Below, piece after piece: positions 56,441-64,000 of a stretch of DNA of 64,000 nt. A program made the translations under genes and the position numbers. Source of the stretch: Oreohelix idahoensis (lineage: Eukaryota; Mollusca; Gastropoda; Stylommatophora; Oreohelicidae); contig JAMPIV010016269.1 of NCBI GenBank assembly GCA_024509875.1, positions 62,001 to 126,000 of the forward strand. Direction: 5' to 3'. Position 1 is the stretch's first letter. Each line of letters starts with the position of its first letter. Below the pieces are notes generated by a model. The model saw only the letters and a program-made list of their open reading frames with translations, ran no database searches and was not told the origin of the DNA.

Positions 56441-57708
56441 ATGTCTACATTAGAGTACTTTATTGAGCAAGGGAAATCCCTTGGTAAGTCTGGTCAGAAA
56501 TTGGAGGAATTTGCGACTGCTCAATTTGCCAAGGCACTGAAGTCAGAAGAAAAGAGACAGAAGATGAAAAATGAACAAAAGAAAATAGAAGCTGAGAATT
56601 TAAGATTGCAGATGCAGGCAGATGAAAGGAAATTCCAGATGGAAATGGAAAAACAAAAAAGAGAAGCTGAGGAGAAAAAAATCCAGTTACAAATGGAGAC
56701 TGAAAATAAAAGGGTAGAAAGAGAAGCTGAGGAAAAAAAAAAATCCAGCTACAAATGGAGAATGAAAATAAGAGTTTAGACAGAGAAGTCGAGGAGAGAA
56801 AAACGAAAATGGAACATGAATAAAAACTCTTAGCTTTGGAGTTTGAAAAATTGAAGTTGATGAATATGGGTAATGCTAATGATCCAAATAATCAGTCAAC
56901 GTCTAATAAGACAAATGCTACTACTTACAAGGTCAAACTACCTGCTTTCATCTCTTCCAGTGACGACATAACGTTCTATCTGGATAGATTTGAATGGTCA
57001 TGTCAAACGCATAAAGTAGATAAGTCACAATATGTTAATCAGTTGTCAGAGATACTTAAAGGTGAAGCTCTGAATATGTTAAGCATGGTAGAAGAGCCTG
57101 ACAAGAATAATTATGATGTTGTCAGAGCAGCCTTATTGAAGAAATATCAACTTAACAAAGACGGTTATCGTCTTCACTTCAAGACTATGTTACCAGAACC
57201 TGGGGTAGAATTCTCAGAATTCATCTCAAAAATACGTCTTACATTCACACGATGGATTGAGCTGTCTAAAACAGAACATACATATGAAGCCCTTATGGAC
57301 TTATTACTTCGAGACAAAGTTATGTCATCTGTCAATGAGTCTTTTCTTGCTTTTCTGCATGAGCATAAACCTAAGAACATAAAAGATATGGACGAATATT
57401 GTTGCCAGTATGTCACTGCGCACCCTCATGTTACTGTTAGCAACTCTAAAGTTAAGGAAGGTTTGCCAGTTGCTTCTGCAACACCATATGGCCCTAACTT
57501 TCTTCGTAAATTTCAAGGTGCTCAACACAACTTTAATAGGAAAAGTAATCGTAATTATGCTCAAAATCAAAACAATCCATCATATAATGGTTCTTCAAAG
57601 AACTGGAGGCGATCTGACAGTTATCGTTATTTTGGGTCTAACAATTATAGAAACTTTTGGCATCTCAATGCCCCCAATGCACAACATTGTTCGAACCGAC
57701 TACTGTAA
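56441..57708 (+). pseudogene. gag: Gag of element B1 (frameshifted in an A run)
   Basis: It starts MSTLEYFIEQGKSLGKSGQ at an ATG. A long charged coiled coil (EKRQKMKNEQKKIEAE and similar) runs to about residue 105, where an 11-A run at about 56735 shifts the frame. Gag resumes at 56836 with MEFEKLKLMNM. The capsid-like core (VKLPAFISSSDDITFYLDRF, LLKKYQLNKDGYRLHF, FSEFISKIRLTFTRWIEL) spans the next 200 residues. The expected zinc knuckle near the end (YRYFGSNNYRNFWHL...QHC) has lost Cys residues. The last ~50 bp overlap the protease frame. Confidence 0.8.
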
Positions 57709-58082
57709 CTACCTTGAGTTGTGGTCACCCTCTTCCCGCTCTTCCTGTCGCAGTGGCGCATGATGGGAGAGGATCTCTTATCTTACATAAAGGTCTAGTG
57801 AATAATAATCCAGTCTCAGTCCTTTTTGATTCTGGATGCACTACTATCGGAGTTAAGCAATCTCTTATAGATCCTTCCTGTGTCACGGGAAAGGTAGTCA
57901 AATGTGTGATAATTAGTGGCACTCTGGAAAAATATCCTACTGCTATCGTTCACATTGCTACTCCCTTCTTTACGGGAGATGTCCACGCGTGTCTTCTACC
58001 GAATCCTATTGCGGATCTTATCATCGGTCGTATTCACGGAGTTAAGGAATGCACCCCGCAGCAGATTGCTGCTTGGGAAGCT
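57657..58082 (+). pseudogene. pro: Protease of element B1
   Basis: It lies in the -1 frame relative to the gag end, overlapping it by about 50 bp. The active site is VSVLFDSGCTTIGVKQSLI, a DSG-type retropepsin near residue 55. IVHIATPFFTGDVHACLLPN and LIIGRIHGVKE follow, the latter the usual second conserved retropepsin strand (LIIG). A TGA at 58083 interrupts the frame before the integrase part, in the same phase. Confidence 0.75.
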
Positions 58083-58106
58083 TGAAATATCCAAGCTGCC
58101 AATGCA

Positions 58107-60690
58107 GTGGTCACAAGAGCACAAGCTCTTAATATGCCTCAAACTTCATCGACTGAAAGTAATGAAGTGCATAGCCATGATGATCACTTGGTGATTTTGC
58201 ATGACCATTTTATAAAACTGCAAGAAGATGATTCTTCTTTAACAAAATTCTTCATTCTGGCAAAAAAAGGTGACCCAAATCAGAACACAAATCACAAATC
58301 TTGGATTACAATGAAGAATGGGGTACTTGTGCGTATGGTACAAGACTCGACTACGTCTATGCATTCACAAATTCTCGTGCCCAAGAGTATGAGAGTCCAA
58401 ATTCTGCAATATGCTCACGACTCTCAGTGTGCTGGACATATGGGTTTTTTCCCGCACTAAGTCGAGAGTTCTTGTGGCTTTCTTTTGGCCATTTGTGAAT
58501 AAAGATATACGGATTTATTGCCGATCTTGCAAAATATGTCAAGAGGTCAAATCGAGAGGTCCACGACATGCAGCACCTATCCAGGCTGCTGACATTCCTA
58601 TTCGGCCGTTTCAGAAAATGGCAGATATTATTGGCCCTTTTAAGATCAAGTCGGCCAGAGGACATCAATTTATCCTAACATGTGTTGACATGTGCACACG
58701 TTGGCCAGAGGCTATACCTCTTAAGAGCATCTCCACTGCCGATATCACAGACGCTCTTTGGCTGATATTTTCTCATTTGGGATTCCCCAGAGAAATATTG
58801 TCAGACCATGGCACCCAATTAATATCAGACACTATGTCGCAGGTAATGTCTACTCTGCATATTAAAAGGTCTCTGAGTAGCATCTATCACCCGATGTCTA
58901 ATGGGTTAGTCGAACGTCTGAATAGAACACTCAAGAACTTACTTGGGAAGATAACTGAGGATCATCTTCAGGATTGGGACAGGGTTTTATCCGCGGCTCT
59001 CTTTGCATACAGAGAGGTCCCCAACGAACATACAGGGTTTTCCCCTTTTGAACTTGTCTTTGGCGCACGACCGCGCGGTCCTATGTCTTTGCTTCACGAT
59101 CTTATACCTGCTGATAATATTAACGATGACACACAATCTTCGTATGAGTATGTCATTGCTGTCAGGAAGAAGATTATCGAAGCATGCAAACTAGCAACTT
59201 CCTCATCCGAATTTGCTAAAGAAAAGGCAAGGCAATTTGCAAATAAGAATAGATGCCAACGACAACTTTGTCCTGGCGACAAAGCACTTGTTTTGCTCCC
59301 TTGTAGGGAGAACAGACTTCTTGTTGCATGGAAAGGTCCATATACAGTAGTCTCAAGAATTTCCGATGTCGACTATGTTGTCGATATTGACGGAAGGCAT
59401 AAAACCTTTCATATAAACATGCTCACGGAATTTCATGAACGACCAGACTATTTGCAGCCTATTTTCCAGACAACGGACGATTCTCCAGACCCACATGGTC
59501 ATTACTCATCCCTGTCAGTTATACAGGATGAGGAAACTATTTTCTCAGATGTTAATCTTCCTCTTCCAGTGATTCCACTTCATTCTACGGAATCATTGAA
59601 AAACGTTACTGTTTCTCCTAATTTATCTACTGAGGAACAGCGACAAGTCTCTTCTATGTTTGAAACATTTCAGGATGTCCTTACCGACATTCCTAGACAC
59701 ACACATGTCATTGAACATGACATTATACTTACTGACCATAATCCTATCAGGGTCAGACCTTACCCTATTCCTATTCATTTTCAAACACAGGTCGAGAAAG
59801 AATTGGATGAAATGATACAATTGAAAATAATTGAACCATCCACTTCAGCATACTCTTCATCCTTGGTTATTGTTCGAAAGAAAGACAATAACATACGCCT
59901 TTGCATCGATTATTGCAAATTAAACCAAGTTACGAAGTTTGATGCTGAACCTATGCCTTTATTAGAAGATCTACTTATTGGACTTTCTGATTCTCAATTC
60001 TTTACCAAACTCGACTTGTCGAAAGGTTATTGGCAAGTTCCTTTAACTGAACGTGCCAAACCTCTCACTGCTTTCTCAACACCTAGGGGTTTGTTTCAAT
60101 GGAATTTCATGCCTTTCGGCCTTATGAACGCCCCAGCTACTTTCGTACGCATGATGCGCCGAATTCTCTCATATCGTTCAGATGTCATTGCATACTTGGA
60201 CGATATCTGTCTTTTCAGTGATTCTTGGGAAGATCACTATTTGAGTTTATATGAATTACTGTCTACTCTACGCAAGCATAATTTGACAGCAAAACCTTCT
60301 AAAGCCTATGTTGGGTTTAGTGAAATTTCTTTCCTGGGTCACCGTGTTGGTCATGGTCTCTTGAAAACAGAGGACCACAACACTTCTAAGATACTAAATA
60401 TTTCTATTACTAAGACGAAAAAGCAAGTACGTAGTCTCTTAGGGTTAATACAATTCTATGGGAGATTCATTCTGAATTTGTCTTCTATCATGGCACCTCT
60501 TTCAACCGTATTGAAAAAAGGGTCTCCTAATATGGTGCACTGGTCCCAAGAATGCCAGTCTTCATTGGATCAGATTAAAACTTTATTCTCATCTCCCCCT
60601 ATCTTAAGGCTACCTACTACGGATAAGACTTTTAATCTTCGTAGTGATGCCTCATCCACTGGGATCGGGGCGGCACTAATGCAGGAGTAA
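58107..60690 (+). pseudogene. pol: Integrase-RT region of element B1
   Basis: The first frame (to 58460) ends in the integrase HHCC start (YAHDSQCAGHMGFF). A one-base shift leads to frame 58411-60690: FFWPFVNKDIRIYCRSCKIC (zinc-binding Cys), core catalytic residues in MADIIGPF, SDHGTQL and NGLVERLNRT with DD35E spacing, and a GPYTVVSRI/HINML chromatin-end-like segment. RT follows: IRLCIDYCKLNQV, FFTKLDLSKGYWQVPL, NFMPFGLMNAPATF, IAYLDDICLFSD (catalytic YLDD intact) and FLGHRVGHG. RNase H starts at LRSDASSTGIGAALMQE and hits a stop at 60690. Confidence 0.88.
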
Positions 60691-60796
60691 TCAGAAACTG
60701 CATCCTGTAATGTATATCTCTAGGAAACTGAATGCGGCAGAAAGGAATTACTCGGTTCTAGACCGTGAATTGTTAGCTATGTGTTACGTGCAGTCT
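60691..60796 (+). pseudogene. RNase H remnant of element B1
   Basis: In the next frame the sequence reads PVMYISRKLNAAERNYSVLD then RELLAMCY, the RNase H block with the conserved NYS..DRE catalytic Glu. Homology stops there and unrelated sequence follows. Confidence 0.8.
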
Positions 60797-60829
60797 TTGA
60801 TATCTTACAATATTATACATTGGTATACT

Positions 60830-62016
60830 TGTTATGTTCGCAAATATTTTGTAAACAAAATAGTGCTTAAGGAAAAGTCATTATTGAGTTACTTCCCTTG
60901 AAAGTTGTGTCGGCTTTTTCGATCGAACTCCGCGGATAAATCCAGTTTTCTGCGATTTATTCTTTGTTTGGGTAGTAATAGATTGTTCTTGCTTCAGAAT
61001 ATCTATGGCCTGAATTTATGTGTATTGTTTGTCTGAGTAGGACGAGTCTGTCTTATATCTGTATATCTTTACATATCTAAGTCGAACTATATGTTCTGTT
61101 GTCTCTAGGGAGGTCAAAGGCTATTCGGCGGAGGTGTCGCTAGAGAGTGGTGTGATTTGGCTTCGTCCTGATAGGGACTGTGTTTTCTATGTCGGCCTGT
61201 CGCCGGGGAAAAAGTGATCTCAGTATTTGTGGGGAAAGTGATAGTCGTCTAGACCTATCGTGTATGCTTTACCCCAGTGTTTATTCGTATTGCCAAGGAA
61301 TGGCAGTTTCATATTTCTTATACCAAGGTAATCAAAGATACTCTTATGAACTCTCGTACGAAGCCACCATTTTCGATAGGTACGATTTGAATGTCTAAGA
61401 GAATATATTTGACTCGATGAAAACGACTTCGATTCCTAGCAGCACTATATTCTGTAGAATGCAGTCAATTGTTCATGATCAAATCTACAGAGCAATGCAA
61501 TGTTTTTATGAATGACTAACTTTAGGACAGATTCATTATCTGTATCCAAACGTGAGTGACAGCTCACGAGTGAAGCCATCTTGGAACCAAACATGTAGTG
61601 ACTTTCAAGAAGAGAAAAGGGGATGCCCGTATTATCGCTTGTTTAGTCCAGAGATCACTGCTACACATGAGAACCCTTTATCAGCGGTTCAATATTATTA
61701 TATGAAAAAAATATGTGCTGAACATTATGTTGGGAGAATCGTCGCTAAACGAGATTAGGTTTAGAAGCCATCTGAAATATTGTTTATAAGCTGACGTGCT
61801 CAGTCAGTGAAGTCAGATGATATATATGTATGGGCGATACTGAGTGCTTGGCTACTGACAGTCCATTTATAATATTAATCTACATGAGTGCCCATGTAAC
61901 ATAACATTGCAAGACCATTTATCCACTGTACTATGATGTATTATGCCAACCTGTGATTTGTCACTATCTGTGCTGTCGAGTGTGTACGTCCAATTAAACT
62001 TTAGTAAAGGTACACA
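60830..62016 (+). repeat. Putative 5' LTR of element B2
   Basis: It begins TGTTATGTTCG like the B1 LTR and ends TACACA, with TGGTGTCGATGACTTCC five bases later as a possible primer site (62022). Its length (1187 bp) is close to the B1 LTR. The borders are inferred; there is no second copy in the window. Confidence 0.45.
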
Positions 62017-63413
62017 GTCGTTGGTGTCGATGACTTCCAGCCATACATGAGTGTGAGAAAAGAACATTTTTTGTCAACACCACGAACCCTTATTATCATT
62101 CGCACATTATACACTCAATCCATGTCTACACACCACTGCGTAGGTCAAGTTGACATTCCATACACTACAGTGGAGCAAACAACACCATAGAGATCTTATC
62201 AACTGATGATGATGATGTCTGCTTCCATCCACTTATATTTATCCTTTTGGTGGATATCATTAACGGGAATAAAATATTCAACTTTATCAACTTTATCAAC
62301 TGGTGGACCAGCTTTCTGGGTTTGACCTCGCAGAAGTTCAGAAGTCAACAGATTACCGATACCAGACCGTTTCCTGTGGCTGATACGACACACTTGCAGT
62401 ATTGGTTTGCTCTTTGTCAACACTTTCTCACGTGACCTGTCAAGTGAATGCAGTATGTAGGTCAGCGTTGTTGACATTTTTTTACATTAGACATTACAGA
62501 GTTTCACAGAACAGTTGGATCAATTCTTGTCAATGTTAACAGGAAGACAGTATTTGTGAACTAAGAAGTCCTATTTTCATCGATGGATCTTCTTGTTTTC
62601 CATATATGAACTTTAATATTTAAGGCCAGAATGTTTAATTGAATAAAGTGGCAGTTTTTTTATTTTCATAAAAATAACTTTGCCATTACTGTAAAACTGA
62701 GCCTATTTTGCAACACATACTATCATACACATAATTTATATATATTTATGTTTACATGTTATTTGTTTGTATAGTATGTTAGTTTCTATGTCAGCGGGTT
62801 GTGTTTAAGGTTGGGCGGCGTCCTCACAACAGAATATCCCACGTCATAGAGGGTCCGTTGTGGGCGTTTTCTATAGGTGCAATTTTCTTGATTGAAAATT
62901 TGCTGCGACAACTGTTGCTTTTGTGTTAGCTGTGAAGTCTGTAATTATTGTTATTTTTGTAATATTTCTTTGTTCTTTAGTTTTGTTTTGATTTGTTTGT
63001 AATTTGTTGGTCTAACCTTTTCTATCTTTCAGTTCTATTCACAATTTATATTCATATATTGTGACGTCATTTGTGTTGTTATTCTTTGCAGATTCAGTGA
63101 TTATTTTCATTGATTTCCCTATTTAATTTATTTTGATTTCTGCAAACGTTCTTGTATTGTCAGTCCTATTTGTACTTTATGTATTCTGTTGGTTGACATA
63201 TGTTTTATATAGGTATATTTCATAAGACACAATTGCCTGTGCACTGCACTTGGATTATGGTATAAACCAGTACCTGATTATTATTACTATTATACAAGAC
63301 CTTATTAAAGGCTTGTGACCCACAGATATTGGGATAGTATACTGATTAATCAAGTCATTGAGAACTTGTGGTATTATTATTGGTTCAGGTGATTAGTATT
63401 ATTGTTAGACATC
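62017..63413 (+). other. Leader region of element B2
   Basis: No gene. The part at 62790-62880 (GTTGTGTTTAAGGTTGGGCG, AATATCCCACGTCATAGAGG, GGGCGTTTTCTATAGG) corresponds to 55815-55890 in B1, so both elements share a long diverged untranslated leader of about 1.2-1.4 kb. A short TCAACTTTA repeat lies near 62280. Confidence 0.6.
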
Positions 63414-64000
63414 ATGTCTACATTAGAATACTTCATTACACAAGGGAAAGCCCTTGATAAGACTGGTCAACAATTAGAACAATGGGCAGTTGCTCAATAT
63501 GACAAAGCATTAGCTGCAGAAGAGAGAAGAGCTATGGCAGAAGAGAAAAGATTAGCTGCAGAAGAAAGAAAAGCTATGGCGGAAGAGAAAAGATTAGAAA
63601 GAGAAGCTGAGGCTGCTGCTGAACAAAAGAAATTGCAGATGCAGGTGGAGGAAAGGAGATTTGAAGCTGAACAAAAAAAATTAGAAAGAGAAGCTGCGGC
63701 TGAACAAAAAAGATTAGACAGTGAAGCTGAACAAAAAAGATTAGACAGGGAAGCTGAACAAAAAAGATTAGACAGGGAAGCTGAACAAAAAAGATTAGAC
63801 AGGGAAGCTGAACAAAAAAAAGATTAGACAGGGAGGCTGAACAAAAAAGATTAGATGCTGAAGAGAAAAAAGCAATAAGAGAACATGAATTTGAGTTGGA
63901 GAAATTGAGATTGACAAGTATGAGTAATGTTAATCAGGCATCTAGTGGTAATGGTAAACCTTCTACTTACAAGGTTAAGGTTCCACCGTTCAATCAGTCC
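63414..64000 (+). pseudogene. gag: Gag of element B2 (coiled coil with 27-bp repeats), cut by window
   Basis: It starts MSTLEYFITQGKALDKTGQQ, close to B1 gag. Charged repeats follow: EERRAMAEEKRLAAEER, then a 27-bp unit encoding RLDREAEQK repeated about five times at 63710-63855. A 9-A run at about 63808 breaks the frame. The next frame carries on (AIREHEFELEKLRL then STYKVKVPPFNQS) to the window edge, matching the B1 gag start of the capsid-like core. The element surely continues to the right. Confidence 0.8.

Larger units (their letters stand above)
53966..60796 (+). mobile_element. Ty3/gypsy-class element B1, integrase before RT, 3' end missing
   Basis: A putative 5' LTR (53966-55191), primer site (55197), a ~1.2-kb leader, then gag, protease, integrase, RT and the start of RNase H in that order. 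The sequence ends abruptly in RNase H at about 60796 and no 3' LTR of matching sequence follows; instead a related element's LTR starts near 60830. Frameshifts and stops occur at about 56735, 58083, 58460 and 60690. Same pol order as the element at 3169-12202 but clearly a different family. Confidence 0.85.

Noticed and set aside
53966..62016. Reading 53966-55191 and 60830-62016 as the two LTRs of one element
   Set aside because: The sequences share only short patches and each is followed by its own leader and gag. Two related elements explain this better.

Overview
The window is animal (metazoan) nuclear DNA. It is AT-rich, has introns with GT/AG borders, C2H2 zinc fingers joined by TGEKP linkers, tRNA-derived SINEs and many classes of transposable element. 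The mix of elements (Ty3/gypsy elements with integrase ahead of RT, RTE-like LINEs, Tc1, piggyBac and hAT relics) fits a marine invertebrate, perhaps a mollusc. That is an inference; no conserved marker gene fixes the taxon. Most of the sequence is repeats in several nested layers.

Layout. 1-710 is the 3' end of a LINE. 1003-2640 holds a possible small two-exon gene. 2733-13068 is a nest: a (TA)n microsatellite split by a deleted Tc1-like transposon, itself split by a 9.0-kb LTR retrotransposon (3169-12202, minus strand). That retroelement has 2.46-kb LTRs differing at about six positions, a perfect 5-bp target duplication, a primer-binding site, a polypurine tract and a 1152-codon gag-protease-integrase-RT frame. 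13104-13199 is a LINE tail. 14615-17919 carries two tRNA-SINE families and a LINE relic expanded by tandem repeats. 18784-19655 is a pogo-like DNA element. 20470-22130 is a frameshifted member of a multicopy invertebrate family of unknown function. 23315-26717 is a coding-free LTR element with a perfect tRNA-Pro-type primer site. 28539-30396 has three minisatellites. 31915-39895 has two copies of one LINE in inverted orientation, one ending in a 15-unit coding minisatellite. 40130-43700 holds hAT and piggyBac relics, the latter broken by a solo LTR and a SINE. 44506-46045 is a dead Tc1 transposon. 46247-48384 carries the zinc-finger exons. 49200-53880 is a jockey/CR1-group LINE. 53966 to the right edge holds two related gypsy elements in tandem, the second cut by the window.

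Host content. The best-supported host gene is the plus-strand C2H2 zinc-finger gene ending at 48384. Upstream, small open segments with acceptor and donor sites at 18034-18106, 29797-29911, 31704-31780 and 46247-46433 have reading phases that join in series to the zinc-finger exon at 46728. They may be exons of one gene of about 30 kb whose introns collected most of the repeats here. One of these candidate exons has been expanded into a minisatellite in which nearly every unit keeps a 5' splice site in the same phase.

Two gypsy elements encode integrase upstream of reverse transcriptase, the order known from the Gmr1 group rather than the usual Ty3/gypsy order. This is the most distinctive mobile-element biology in the window.
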